DNA of 64,000 nucleotides from Sinorhizobium kostiense (GCF_017874595.1 NZ_JAGILA010000002.1:124001-188000), one strand, 5' to 3'. Shown: positions 35,572 to 49,475, counted from the first letter of the stretch. Notes: generated by a model not told the origin, from the letters alone. A program made the numbers and translations.

Positions 35572-35901
35572 TTACTGCGCGCCATTGGGGGCGCCGGCCG
35601 ACGGTTCCTCCTGCATCTGCGAGCGCATCGCCCAGAGTTCGCGGTTGGTGTTGATCCAATCGGCTGCGATTTCCAGCGGCGCGGGGTTGGCCGCGACCAG
35701 TTCCCTTTCCCCTTGTCGGCGTCGGGAGACCAGTCCCGCCTCCTCGAGGATCACAATATGCCTTGATAGCTCGTCGCGCCGAACGCCAACTGCCATGGCA
35801 ATGTCCGCGGCGGCAGTTTCACCGGCAAGCAACACTTCGAATATGCGACGGCGCGTGGAATCGGCGAGCGCCAGCAAGGTGTCGTCGAGATCCGAAATCA
35901 T
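35572..35901 (-). CDS. ArsR family transcriptional regulator
   Basis: A 109-residue winged-helix regulator: LADSTRRRIFEVLLAGETAA opens the domain and VGVRRDELSRHIVILEEAGLVSRRRQGE forms the recognition helix and wing. Metal-binding cysteines are absent, so it belongs to the non-metal ArsR group, which often responds to redox or unknown signals. Its targets are not obvious; the convergent DMT gene is not a divergent partner. Confidence 0.9.
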   Translation of the reverse strand: MISDLDDTLLALADSTRRRIFEVLLAGETAAADIAMAVGVRRDELSRHIVILEEAGLVSRRRQGERELVAANPAPLEIAADWINTNRELWAMRSQMQEEPSAGAPNGAQ

Positions 35902-36035
35902 CGCTTTCCTCTCTCGGGCACTGGATCCCTGAAATCACAGCAGATTTCCAGGAACCGGTGGGTCAAAGAGAGCGCCCTCACCACGAGATCTGCCTCGCAA
36001 AGAAGAGGGCGCCGCTGTTCAAGATGATGCGACGA

Positions 36036-36139
36036 CTACAGCGCCGCGCGTCTCATCAAACGCGCAAAGGTCGCTGTAGCACTTTCAATTGCTGCATGTC
36101 TTGTCCCACAAGTCGAGGTCGATTTAAGGAAACATGCAC
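36036..36139. repeat. RIME1-like rhizobial intergenic repeat, copy 3
   Basis: CTACAGCG...CGCTGTAG followed by GCATG and a second palindrome GTCGAGGTCGATTTAAGG region ending CATGC. It sits between parC and the arsR-type gene and is the copy closest to the published element. Confidence 0.75.
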
Positions 36140-36165
36140 TGATTTCAAGGTGCCAAATCTTGCAG

Positions 36166-38814
<2,649 letters not shown>

Positions 38815-40011
38815 ATGATGCATGCGCGCAAGATCCGCGTGATGATGATGGCCAGCGCCGCCTTCCTCACGCTTGCTGGCCCGGCTTTCGCCGTGGACGG
38901 CGCGGACATGATGAAGAAGCTCAGCGCCGCTCTCGAACTCAATGGCTCTTCGCTGACTTTCGACAAGGTGGATGTCGACGGCGACACGGTGACGGCAACC
39001 GGCGTAAAGCTGCAGGTGGCGACGCAACCCGGAGAATCACTCGCAATCGGCGAAGTGACGTTCGAAGGCGTCGAGGAAAAGGATGATGGCGGCTATTACG
39101 CCGAAACGGTTTCCTTCCCCAATGTCGACGTGAGCCAAGGAGAGGACAGCGTCTCGATCAAGGACATCGCCATCGGCGGCCTCTCGATACCCGGCAATCC
39201 CTCCGGCGACACGATCGACAGCATACTGCTCTATGAATCCTTCGGCTCCGGCCCGATGGAACTCAAGGTGAAAGGCGAGGAAGTCTTCAGCATCGCGAGT
39301 GTTGAGAGCAGCCTCACCCGGCAGGAGAACGACGCCGGATTCGACTTCGACGCAACCGTGGCCGGCATGAAGGCCGACCTCTCCAATATCGAGGATGCCA
39401 AGACCAAGGAAGCGATCGACAAGCTTGGACTGACGCAACTCGACGGTCAGGCGACGATGAAGGGCAGTTGGGAACTCGAGAGCGGCAAGCTGGCGCTCGA
39501 GGAATATGCCATCGATTTCAAGGATATCGGCCGGCTGAACATCGCCTTGGACTTTTCCGGCTACACGCTTCAGTTCCTGAAGTCACTGCAGGAAGCGGCA
39601 AAGGCCGCGGAAGCCAACCCGAACAAGGAAGAGGCGGACCAGGCGATGGGGCTGGCCATGCTCGGCCTGATGCAGCAATTGACCTTCAACAGCGCCTCGA
39701 TCCGCTTCGACGACGCCTCGATAACCAGGAAGGCGCTCGACTATGCCGGCAGCCAGCAGGGCGTTAGCGGCGAGCAGCTGGCGCAGTCGCTGAAGGCGAT
39801 GGTGCCGATCATGATGGCCCAGCTCAATGTCCCGGAACTGCAGAAGCAGGTGACCGAAGCGGTCAACGCCTATCTGGACAGCCCGAAGAGCCTGACAATC
39901 CGCGCCGAGCCGGCAAACCCAGTGCCCTTCCCGATGATCATGGGTGCCGCCATGGGCGCGCCGAACACAATCCCCTCGGTTCTCGGCGTCAAGGTGACGG
40001 CGAACGACTGA
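38815..40011 (+). CDS. Secreted hypothetical protein (398 residues)
   Basis: A 398-residue exported protein: signal peptide MMHARKIRVMMMASAAFLTL with cleavage near AFAVDG. The mature part is rich in beta-type repeats early on (SLTFDKVDVDGDTVTATGVK) and more helical after about residue 230. No lipobox or membrane helix follows, so periplasmic. Function unknown. It ends near a strong terminator and is monocistronic. The ATG at 38815 has AAAGGGA upstream; the frame is open much further upstream without homology. Confidence 0.8.
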   Translation: MMHARKIRVMMMASAAFLTLAGPAFAVDGADMMKKLSAALELNGSSLTFDKVDVDGDTVTATGVKLQVATQPGESLAIGEVTFEGVEEKDDGGYYAETVSFPNVDVSQGEDSVSIKDIAIGGLSIPGNPSGDTIDSILLYESFGSGPMELKVKGEEVFSIASVESSLTRQENDAGFDFDATVAGMKADLSNIEDAKTKEAIDKLGLTQLDGQATMKGSWELESGKLALEEYAIDFKDIGRLNIALDFSGYTLQFLKSLQEAAKAAEANPNKEEADQAMGLAMLGLMQQLTFNSASIRFDDASITRKALDYAGSQQGVSGEQLAQSLKAMVPIMMAQLNVPELQKQVTEAVNAYLDSPKSLTIRAEPANPVPFPMIMGAAMGAPNTIPSVLGVKVTAND

Positions 40012-40064
40012 CGCACGCGCTAAGGCTGCACAAGGCGCTACCGTCGGCGCCACAGACACTTTCG

Positions 40065-40092
40065 AAGCCCGGCCCCCGCGCCGGGCTTTTTT
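40065..40092 (+). terminator. Rho-independent terminator
   Basis: AAGCCCGG/CCGGGCTT stem with a CCCCCGCG loop followed by T residues, 53 bases after the secreted protein gene. Confidence 0.9.
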
Positions 40093-40208
40093 CGGCCACG
40101 TGGTTCGATGCTATCATGCTGCGCTTGATCGGTGGAGGCGACCGCCTATGTATGTCTGGGGTTGCCGACAGTCGTAATTGCCGACCGATGAAACGGAAGG
40201 AGTACGCC

Positions 40209-40433
40209 ATGGGACTGAAGCAGTCGGATATCACCGCGATCCTCGGCCCGGTCGACGAGACTCTGATGGCCGAACTTCTTGCAACCGGCGCGACCGCAAG
40301 CGAGCTTGCCGAAGCAATCGCCTGGGTCAACAATGACGAGGCTTTGATCGGCGAGGGCCGACATCTTCCAGCCGGCCGCGTCGCGGCCCTGATCGACATT
40401 CTGACGCCGGACGACGACGAGGAGCTGGGGTAG
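40209..40433 (+). CDS. Small acidic protein of unknown function (74 residues)
   Basis: A 74-residue acidic helical protein (MGLKQSDITAILGPVDETLM onwards; tail DILTPDDDEELG) with a strong GGAAGGAG site 7 bases before its ATG. No family recognised; no membrane or signal segment. It precedes the solitary groEL by 125 bases. Confidence 0.65.
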   Translation: MGLKQSDITAILGPVDETLMAELLATGATASELAEAIAWVNNDEALIGEGRHLPAGRVAALIDILTPDDDEELG

Positions 40434-40507
40434 CGCAATCCGCGGCAAGCCATGGTCACTTTCGGGGTGGCGGCAGATAGCCCGCAGGTCAAGGAATATC
40501 CGGCTGA

Positions 40508-42187
<1,680 letters not shown>

Positions 42188-42436
42188 GAGGTGCACGATT
42201 TTCAAGCCAACTTCCGCGTAAACTTCTTAGAAGCGCCGACGCTTTGATTTGGTGATCGATCCGGCCGGAGATCATCTCGAGCTAAGGGCGGGCGGTTTCC
42301 GCCCGTCGGCACCTCCGCGATATCCGGCGCCGGGCTTCGCCAGAAGCCTTTGCTGCCCGAGCCCCCATGCACCCAATTGAATAAATCAGCTTCTTTGATA
42401 TAGAGAGGGCGATCGCATCTACCCGACCGGAGTCCC

Positions 42437-43363
42437 ATGAGCCGCAATTTTCTTGTCGTCGACCCGGAGGCAGGCATGCCCGTTCTAAAAGGGCTTGCCT
42501 CTCCGGCGAGGGTCTCCGTTTTGAAGCTCCTGCATGAGAAAGGGCCGCTGAACGTCAACGAGATCGCCGATATTCTCGATTTGCCGCAGTCGAGCGTCTC
42601 GACGAACGTCCAGATGCTGGAGGAAGCGGGGCTGATCCGTACGGAGACGCAGAGGGCGCGCAAGGGAAACCAGAAGCTTTGCCACAGCATTTATGACGAG
42701 GTTCTCGTCGTCTTCAAAAACGAAATCAAGGAAACCGAACCGGATGCAATCGAGGTCTCGATGCCACTCGGGCTCTATACGAGCTTCGAGGTAACCGCCC
42801 CTTGCGGACTTTGCTCGGTCGACGGCATCATCGGCCTGCTCGACGTGCCCGACACGTTCCTCGACCCTGACCGGATGAAGGCGGCGCTTATCTGGTTCAC
42901 GCGCGGCTACGTCGAATACCAGTTTCCGAACAATGCCCGGCTGACGAATACCAGCGTTCGCGAAGTCGAATTCGTCATGGAACTGAGTTCGGAGGTGCCC
43001 GGAACCAGTGCTGACTGGCCCTCCGACATCACCGTCACGGTGAATGGCGTCGATATCGCGACCTGGACCTCACCGGGCGATTTCGGTGACAAACGCGGTG
43101 TTTACACGCCGGACTGGTGGAAACTCAAGGGCTCGCAATATGGCAAGCTCAAGAGCTTCCGGGTCAATGACGATGGCGCTTTCGTCGACGGCCTGCGCAT
43201 CTCGAATGTGAGACTCGCAGACCTGAAGATCGAGGACCATCACTCGATCCGACTTCGCGTCAGCGTGCGCAACGACGCCCGCCATCCGGGAGGGATCAAC
43301 ATCTTCGGACGCGGGTTCGGCAACTACGACCAGGACATTCTGCTACGACTGAAAAGGCGCTGA
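42437..43363 (+). CDS. ArsR-type transcriptional regulator with a long ligand domain
   Basis: A 308-residue protein: an N-terminal winged helix (ASPARVSVLKLLHEKGPLNV, LPQSSVSTNVQMLEEAGLI) of ArsR type in residues 15-90, then about 200 residues that look beta-rich, including a CGLC motif and the TVTVNGVDIATWTSPGDFGD segment, probably a sugar-binding sensor. It is directly upstream of abfA and the ABC operon on the same strand, so it likely controls arabinoside use. A CGTGAT-ATTA-ATCATG inverted repeat before abfA is a candidate operator. Confidence 0.85.
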   Translation: MSRNFLVVDPEAGMPVLKGLASPARVSVLKLLHEKGPLNVNEIADILDLPQSSVSTNVQMLEEAGLIRTETQRARKGNQKLCHSIYDEVLVVFKNEIKETEPDAIEVSMPLGLYTSFEVTAPCGLCSVDGIIGLLDVPDTFLDPDRMKAALIWFTRGYVEYQFPNNARLTNTSVREVEFVMELSSEVPGTSADWPSDITVTVNGVDIATWTSPGDFGDKRGVYTPDWWKLKGSQYGKLKSFRVNDDGAFVDGLRISNVRLADLKIEDHHSIRLRVSVRNDARHPGGINIFGRGFGNYDQDILLRLKRR

Positions 43364-43429
43364 GTTGCCGCCCTTGCAAAATCTGGCCACTTGACCGGCG
43401 ATCCGGCTTCCGCTTTATTTATCCCAATT

Positions 43430-43445
43430 CGTGATATTAATCATG
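43430..43445. promoter_or_regulatory. Candidate operator upstream of abfA
   Basis: CGTGATATTAATCATG, arms matching at five of six positions, 24 bases before the abfA ATG. It could be the site of the adjacent ArsR-type regulator; no second identical copy is seen before the ABC genes. Confidence 0.4.
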
Positions 43446-43468
43446 AAAATGGATAGTCGGAGGCAGCG

Positions 43469-44980
43469 ATGAAGGCGACGGTAACGGCGCACAGCAAATA
43501 CACGATCTCGGAGATCGATCCCCGCCTCTACGGCTCCTTCGTCGAACATCTGGGCCGCGCCGTCTATACCGGTATTTACGAGCCGCAGCATGCGACCGCC
43601 GATGAGAATGGCATGCGGCGGGACGTGATCGAACTCGTCAGGGAGCTGAACGTGCCGATCGTGCGCTATCCGGGCGGCAACTTCGTGTCAGCCTACAATT
43701 GGGAAGACGGCATCGGCCCGAAGGAGAGCCGGCCGACGCGCCTCGATCTTGCCTGGCACACCTCGGAAAGCAACCAGGTCGGCATTCATGAGTTCGCGGA
43801 ATGGTGCGCCGCCGTCGACGCGGAGATGATGCTCGCCGTCAATCTCGGCTCGCGCGGACTCGATGAGGCCCGCAACTTCCTCGAATACGTCAACCATCCG
43901 GGCGGCAGCGAATGGAGCGACAAGCGCCGCGCCAACGGCCGTGCCGAACCCTGGAACGTGAAGGTCTGGTGTCTCGGCAACGAAATGGACGGACCCTGGC
44001 AGATCGGCCACAAGACCGCCGACGAGTATGGACGGCTCGCGCATGAGACCGCCAAAGCCATGCGTGCCTTCGACAATTCGCTCGAGCTCGTTGTCTGCGG
44101 CTCCTCCAACTCCCATATGCCGACCTATCCGGAATGGGAGGCGACCGTTCTCGAGCACACCTATAATGAGGTCGACTACATCTCGCTGCACATGTATTTC
44201 GAGAACCGCGCCAAGAACACGGCGAATTATCTCGCGCGCAGCATCGAGCTCGATAACTATATCCGCACGGTCGCCGGCGTCATCGCCTATATCAAGGCGA
44301 AAAAGCGCTCCAGCAAGGATGTCTTTATCTCTTTCGACGAGTGGAACGTCTGGTACCATTCCAAGGAGCGCGACAAGGCGACCCTTGCCGGCGCCCATGG
44401 CTGGCCTCATGCCCCTGCCCTGCTCGAGGACGACTACAACTTCGAGGATGTGCTTCAGGTCGGCTGCATCCTGAACACCTTCATCAACCGTGCCGATGTG
44501 GTGAAGATCGCCTGCCTGGCTCAGCTCGTGAACGTCATCGCCCCCATCATGACGGTGCCCGGCGGCCAGGCCTGGCGACAGACAATCTTCTACCCCTATT
44601 TTTTCGCCTCGGTCTACGGCCGCGGGACGGCGCTCAAGCTTCACGTCGAAAGCCCGAGCTACCCGGTCGACGGTATCGGCGAGGTCTCTTACCTCGACAT
44701 CTCGGCCGTCCACGATGCGGGCAAGAGAACCGTCACCTTCTTCATCGTCAATCGGCACGGCACCGAAACGCTCGACCTCAACATCCGCCTTGAGGGGTTC
44801 GGCGCATTGACGCTCGCCGAGGACCAAGTACTCGCCCATTCCGACATCAACGTCACGAATACTGCCGAAAGCCCCAACAACGTGGTTCCCGGAAAGGGAG
44901 AAGGCGTTGAGCTTTCCGACGGAACGCTCGCCGCGGGGATGCAGCCCCTCTCCTACCGGATGATCCGACTGCAGGGGTAG
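43469..44980 (+). CDS. abfA: Alpha-N-arabinofuranosidase (GH51)
   Basis: A 503-residue GH51 enzyme that releases terminal arabinofuranose from arabino-oligosaccharides. The catalytic acid/base is E172 in WCLGNEMDGPWQ and the nucleophile E291 in FISFDEWNVWY. The N-terminal lid segment FVEHLGRAVYTGIYEP is typical. It has no signal peptide, so it acts in the cytoplasm on imported oligosaccharides, fitting the ABC importer 107 bases downstream. Confidence 0.95.
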   Translation: MKATVTAHSKYTISEIDPRLYGSFVEHLGRAVYTGIYEPQHATADENGMRRDVIELVRELNVPIVRYPGGNFVSAYNWEDGIGPKESRPTRLDLAWHTSESNQVGIHEFAEWCAAVDAEMMLAVNLGSRGLDEARNFLEYVNHPGGSEWSDKRRANGRAEPWNVKVWCLGNEMDGPWQIGHKTADEYGRLAHETAKAMRAFDNSLELVVCGSSNSHMPTYPEWEATVLEHTYNEVDYISLHMYFENRAKNTANYLARSIELDNYIRTVAGVIAYIKAKKRSSKDVFISFDEWNVWYHSKERDKATLAGAHGWPHAPALLEDDYNFEDVLQVGCILNTFINRADVVKIACLAQLVNVIAPIMTVPGGQAWRQTIFYPYFFASVYGRGTALKLHVESPSYPVDGIGEVSYLDISAVHDAGKRTVTFFIVNRHGTETLDLNIRLEGFGALTLAEDQVLAHSDINVTNTAESPNNVVPGKGEGVELSDGTLAAGMQPLSYRMIRLQG

Positions 44981-45001
44981 CGCCTTTGGATCAGCGAACC
45001 A

Positions 45002-45011
45002 GATATATATC
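45002..45011. promoter_or_regulatory. GATATATATC palindrome before the ABC genes
   Basis: Perfect 10-bp AT palindrome in the gap between abfA and the ABC ATPase, 77 bases before its start. It may mark a second promoter or operator of the locus. Confidence 0.3.
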
Positions 45012-45087
45012 GGATTATCTTGACATTCAAAAAGTATGATTTAACGTCGTAGCGCAGGTTCGACGTGCCGCTGGGAGGAGCAGCCGG

Positions 45088-46188
45088 ATGACCGCTCACA
45101 TCGAGATCCTGAATGTCAGCAAGCGTTACGGTGCACTGACCGTGCTCGACGGCCTGTCGCTGTCGATCAAGGCCAATGAGTTCATGGTCTTCCTGGGACC
45201 TTCGGGCTGCGGCAAGTCAACATTGCTGCGCATGATCGCCGGCCTCGAAAGCGTCGACGAGGGTACGATCTCGATCAATGGCCAGCGCATTGACACCCTG
45301 CCCCCAGGCAAGCGCGACATCGCCATGGTGTTTCAAAGCTACGCGCTCTATCCGCACATGACGGTCGCCGACAACATGGCCTTCGGATTGCGTAACATCA
45401 ACATGCCGGCCGATGTCATTTCCGCTCGTGTCGCGGAAGCCGCGCGCATGCTGGAAATTACCCATCTGCTTGAACGCAAGCCCGGCCAGCTGTCCGGCGG
45501 TCAGCGCCAGCGCGTGGCGATCGGCCGCGCCATTGTCAAGGAGCCGAAGGCGTTCCTCTTCGACGAGCCGCTCTCCAATCTCGACGCGGCGCTGCGGGTG
45601 CGCACCCGCGTCGAGCTCGCGCAGCTCCGCAACCGCGTCAGATCGACGATGGTTTTCGTCACCCACGATCAGATCGAGGCGATGACGCTCGCCGACCGCA
45701 TCGTCGTCATGAACAATCGCAAGATCGAGCAGATCGGCACGCCCATGGAGATCTATTCGCAGCCGGCAAGCCGGTTCGTCGCAACCTTCGTCGGCTCGCC
45801 AACGATGAACTTCCTGCGCGTCAGCCTGTCGAACCAAAACGGCTTTGCAAGGGCAACGCTGCCGGACGGAACCGAGCTTCAGACCTCGATTCCACTCGAA
45901 AGCATCGACGGCAGCGAGCATTCGATCGGCATCCGCGCCGAAGCGATCAAACGCGCGAACGGCGCGGCGGCAACGACCACGGGCAAGGTCGACGTGGTCG
46001 AGCGGCTTGGCGACCGGACGTTGCTCTATACCCGCCTCAGGGAGGGAAGCATCATCGTCGCCGAGGACATCGGCAACAGCCGCGTGGCGATCGGCGACGA
46101 GATTGCGCTTTCGCTCGATGGCATGCGTGCCCACCTTTTCGACTCCTCCGGTCGCGCGTGGCATAATCAGGAGGCCAGCCATGGCTGA
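45088..46188 (+). CDS. CUT1 ABC transporter ATPase (UgpC/MalK type)
   Basis: A 366-residue MalK/UgpC-type ATPase that powers sugar import. Walker A GPSGCGKST at 37-45, signature LSGGQ at 135-139, Walker B LFDE at 157-160, then a C-terminal TOBE regulatory domain from about 240. It overlaps the first permease by 8 bases. GGAGGAG precedes the ATG. Its neighbours make it a dedicated ATPase for arabino-oligosaccharide import; substrate is inferred from abfA. Confidence 0.94.
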   Translation: MTAHIEILNVSKRYGALTVLDGLSLSIKANEFMVFLGPSGCGKSTLLRMIAGLESVDEGTISINGQRIDTLPPGKRDIAMVFQSYALYPHMTVADNMAFGLRNINMPADVISARVAEAARMLEITHLLERKPGQLSGGQRQRVAIGRAIVKEPKAFLFDEPLSNLDAALRVRTRVELAQLRNRVRSTMVFVTHDQIEAMTLADRIVVMNNRKIEQIGTPMEIYSQPASRFVATFVGSPTMNFLRVSLSNQNGFARATLPDGTELQTSIPLESIDGSEHSIGIRAEAIKRANGAAATTTGKVDVVERLGDRTLLYTRLREGSIIVAEDIGNSRVAIGDEIALSLDGMRAHLFDSSGRAWHNQEASHG

Positions 46189-47116
46189 GGCGGCGATCCC
46201 CGGAAGCGGCTCGGCCGCCTCGGCGAGCGTCCGGCAGGCGGTACCGGACGTCAATGCACCGATCTGGCGCAATGCGCTTTTCGTCGCGCCGTACTTGTTC
46301 TTCTTCTTGACCTTGCTCGTCGTGCCACTCTTCTGGGGCGTGTGGCTCAGCCTCCACAAGGCCGATGCCTTCGGCATCGGGCGGTTCGTCGGCCTCGACA
46401 ATTACTTCCGGCTCTTCCGGGACAAGATCTTCCTGCAGGTCATTGGCAATACCTTTTATTTCGTCTTGCTGACCGTTCCGGCGCTCGCCGTCATCGGCCT
46501 CTTGCTGGCGCTGGCGCTCAACCGCAACGCCAGAACGGCGGCGGCGCTTCGCGCGGTGTATTTCGCTTCATCGGTCCTTTCCGTCACGATCGTGACGCTG
46601 ATTTGGCGCACCGTGTTCATCGGCAATTTCGGCCTGCTCGCAACGGTCTATGGCTGGTTCGGCGCGACCGCGCCAGCCTTCCTTTCGGATCCGAAACTGG
46701 CGATGATCGGGATTGCGATCGCGACCGTGTGGTGGTGCATCGGCCTGCCGATGATGCTGTTCCTCTCGGCACTGCAGCAGGTGCCTCGGGAGATCTACGA
46801 AGCCGCCTCGCTCGACAATGCGAGCCGCTGGGGCACCCTCTGGCACATCACCCTGCCGTCCATCCGGCGCACCTTCGTTCTGGTGATCATCATCGAAATC
46901 GTGCTGCAGTTTCAGCTTTTCGGGCAGGCGTGGCTGATGACGAAAGGCGGTCCGAACAACGCCTCAAAGCCGATCGTGCTCTACATCTACGAAGCCACCT
47001 TCATCAAATGGGATCTCGGCCTCGGCGCCGCGGCATCCGAAATCCTCTTCATTCTGATCATGATCGCAGCGCTGGCGCAGTACTTCATCTCGCGTCGAAA
47101 GGGAGAGGAAGGATGA
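46181..47116 (+). CDS. ABC sugar permease, MalF type
   Basis: A 311-residue CUT1 permease with six transmembrane helices and the EAA loop EAASLDNASRWGTLWHITLP that docks to the ATPase. The ATG at 46181 overlaps the ATPase stop and has CAGGAGG upstream. Its stop overlaps the next permease (ATGA). Confidence 0.94.
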   Translation: MAEAAIPGSGSAASASVRQAVPDVNAPIWRNALFVAPYLFFFLTLLVVPLFWGVWLSLHKADAFGIGRFVGLDNYFRLFRDKIFLQVIGNTFYFVLLTVPALAVIGLLLALALNRNARTAAALRAVYFASSVLSVTIVTLIWRTVFIGNFGLLATVYGWFGATAPAFLSDPKLAMIGIAIATVWWCIGLPMMLFLSALQQVPREIYEAASLDNASRWGTLWHITLPSIRRTFVLVIIIEIVLQFQLFGQAWLMTKGGPNNASKPIVLYIYEATFIKWDLGLGAAASEILFILIMIAALAQYFISRRKGEEG

Positions 47117-47961
47117 GCTCCGTTTCTTCCGGTATGATCGGACGTTCGACCGGCGATCGCATCGTCCTGGCGCTCACGATCGGAATGGCGATCGTGATGA
47201 TGGCGCCGATTGCCTGGGTCGTCGCGCTGTCGCTCAAGGACAACAAGGAACTGATGACGGATATGAATTCCGTCTTCCACGCGCCCTACACGATCCAGAA
47301 CTATATCAACATCCTGGCAACGTCCTCGGTCTTCCGATGGATCCTGAACAGCGTGATCGTTTCCGGCGTCCTGACCATCCTGACGCTGGTTCTGTCATCG
47401 CTCGCAGGCTATGGCTTTGCGCGGCTGAACTTCCCCTTCCGCAATGCGCTGTTCGTGCTCGTGCTGCTCGGCCTTGCGGTCCCGGAACAGGCCGTGCTGA
47501 TCGCCCGCCACCAGCTTTTCAGCTGGTTGAAGTTCCACAACACCTATCATGGGCTGATCCTGCCTGGTCTCGCAGCACCCTTCGGGGTGTTCCTTATGAC
47601 GCAATATTTCCGCGCCATTCCCAGGGAGCTCGACGAGGCGGCACTGCTCGACAATGCCAGCCGCTTCAAGATCTTCTGGAAGGTGCTCCTGCCTCTGACG
47701 CTGCCCGCCCAGGCGACGCTCGGCATCTTCACCTTCCTGTCTTCCTGGAACGATTACTTCTGGCCGCTGATCTCCGGCACCAAGAAGGAAATGTACACAC
47801 TGACCATCGGCATCGCCTCGACTCAGACAAACTTCGCGCAATCGGAGGGGCTTGGTTTCCTGATGTCGCAAGCCGTCTTCGCAGGCGCGCCGATCCTCAT
47901 TCTCTACCTGTTCTTCCAGAAATACATCGTGACGGCCGTCTCCGGCGCCGCCGTGCGCTGA
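47113..47961 (+). CDS. ABC sugar permease, MalG type
   Basis: A 282-residue partner permease with six helices and the EAA motif DEAALLDNASRFKIFWKVLL. A GAGAGGAAGG site precedes the ATG at 47113, which overlaps the upstream stop by 4 bases. It is followed by the binding protein gene 83 bases later. Confidence 0.94.
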   Translation: MSSVSSGMIGRSTGDRIVLALTIGMAIVMMAPIAWVVALSLKDNKELMTDMNSVFHAPYTIQNYINILATSSVFRWILNSVIVSGVLTILTLVLSSLAGYGFARLNFPFRNALFVLVLLGLAVPEQAVLIARHQLFSWLKFHNTYHGLILPGLAAPFGVFLMTQYFRAIPRELDEAALLDNASRFKIFWKVLLPLTLPAQATLGIFTFLSSWNDYFWPLISGTKKEMYTLTIGIASTQTNFAQSEGLGFLMSQAVFAGAPILILYLFFQKYIVTAVSGAAVR

Positions 47962-48044
47962 AGCAGCCCAGCGATGAACATCGGCAACCGGCTCTCGGGA
48001 GGAGAGCCATCAAGGGTCGACGACCCGACGAGGAGGAAATGGAA

Positions 48045-49370
48045 ATGACCCTTACCCTGCGCAAATACATGCTGGCAGCAGCTTCGGTGCTCGCGCTTGC
48101 CGCAAGCACGCCCGCCATGGCGGCAACCGAGCTGACGGTGCAGCGTTTCTTCGGCGCCTGCGATGCGGAGTTCGGAACCAATACCGATGCCAGCAAGGCC
48201 GTCGGGGAATGCGGCATCATCACCTCTCTGATCAACAAGTTCAATGCCGACAACCCGGATGTGCAAGTGAGCGTCACCACGGTCGAGTGGCCGGGCTACG
48301 ATCAGTTGACGGCGCAATTTGCGGCCGGCGACCCGCCGGACATCGTCACCATTCACCACTCCGTGCTCGGCGACTACCAGTCGAGGGGTCTGTTGATGCC
48401 GCTCGACGATCTCCTGAAATCGGTCGGCATATCACCTTCCGACTTCACCGATGCGAGCCTCAGCGGCGTCACCAAGGACGGCCAGATCTATGGTTTGCCG
48501 ATCGACAACTGGACCATGCTGTTTCACATCAACATGGACCTGTTCAAGAAGGCCGGGCTCGTCAACGCCGATGGCACCCCGAAGCTGCCGACCAGCGTCG
48601 ATGAACTGATGGCGCAGGCGAAAGAGTTCAAGGAAAAGACCGGCAAGCCCTATTTCGTGCAGAACCTCGCGAACGAAGTCGCGCTCTATACGCGCAACCT
48701 CTACACCTATCTCTTCCAGCAGGATTCCGATTTCTTCGCCGATCCGAAACAGGTGAAGCTCAATACGCCCGAGGCCAAAAAGGTCCTCGAAATGTACAAG
48801 GCCATCTACGACAACGACTACACGACCAAGGACATGGACTATGCCGCCGGCATCAATGCCTTTCTCGCGGGCGAAGGCGGCGTGCACCTCAACGGGACCT
48901 GGGTGATCGGCGATTATAACGCTTCCTCGGAAACGGCCGGAACTGCGCTCAATGCCGGCGGCTACGCCGTCTATCCCTATCCGCAGCTCTTCCCCGGCAA
49001 AAAGGCGCAATATGCCGACGGCCACAGCTGGGCGGTCTCGCAGAAGGACCGGACGCCGGAAGAGCAGGCGGCGATCGGCAAGTTCCTGAAATTCTTCAAC
49101 GACAATGATTTCGAATGGTCACGCACCGGACATCTTCCGGCGGTGAAGGCAGTTCTGGACTCGGAGAAATTCAAAGCGCTGCCGCATCGCGACACGATCG
49201 CAGCGGTCGCCACACTCGGCACGCCCCTGCCCTCGGCCGTCCAGCGCCAGTTCGCCATTCAGGACATCATCGGTCAGGAAATGAATGCGGCGATCACCGG
49301 TCAAAAGGAGATCGACGCGGCGCTCACCGACATGGAGGCGCGCATCAACGAGTTGCTTGCGAATATCTAG
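48045..49370 (+). CDS. ABC sugar-binding protein (extracellular solute-binding family 1)
   Basis: A 441-residue periplasmic solute-binding protein. The signal peptide (MTLTLRKYMLAAASVLALAA onwards) ends near PAMA. The mature part starts ATELTVQRFFGACDAEFG and has the usual TIHHSVLGDYQSRGLLMPLD segment. The ATG at 48045 has AGGAGG 8 bases upstream; the in-frame ATG at 48039 is too close to that site. It completes a regulator-abfA-ATPase-two permeases-binding protein locus. Confidence 0.93.
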   Translation: MTLTLRKYMLAAASVLALAASTPAMAATELTVQRFFGACDAEFGTNTDASKAVGECGIITSLINKFNADNPDVQVSVTTVEWPGYDQLTAQFAAGDPPDIVTIHHSVLGDYQSRGLLMPLDDLLKSVGISPSDFTDASLSGVTKDGQIYGLPIDNWTMLFHINMDLFKKAGLVNADGTPKLPTSVDELMAQAKEFKEKTGKPYFVQNLANEVALYTRNLYTYLFQQDSDFFADPKQVKLNTPEAKKVLEMYKAIYDNDYTTKDMDYAAGINAFLAGEGGVHLNGTWVIGDYNASSETAGTALNAGGYAVYPYPQLFPGKKAQYADGHSWAVSQKDRTPEEQAAIGKFLKFFNDNDFEWSRTGHLPAVKAVLDSEKFKALPHRDTIAAVATLGTPLPSAVQRQFAIQDIIGQEMNAAITGQKEIDAALTDMEARINELLANI

Positions 49371-49386
49371 GACATTCTGCCGTCGA

Positions 49387-49429
49387 AGGGATAGAGCGCG
49401 GCGCGGTGAGCGCATTCCGCTCTATCCCT
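49387..49429. terminator. Hairpin after the ABC operon
   Basis: Perfect 12-bp arms AGGGATAGAGCG/CGCTCTATCCCT with a 19-base loop, starting 17 bases after the binding-protein stop. No strong T run follows, so it may stabilise the 3' end rather than terminate. Confidence 0.55.
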
Positions 49430-49475
49430 CACATTCCGCGTCCTCTCTTACGCGCGCGTGGACGCGTGCAGCAGG

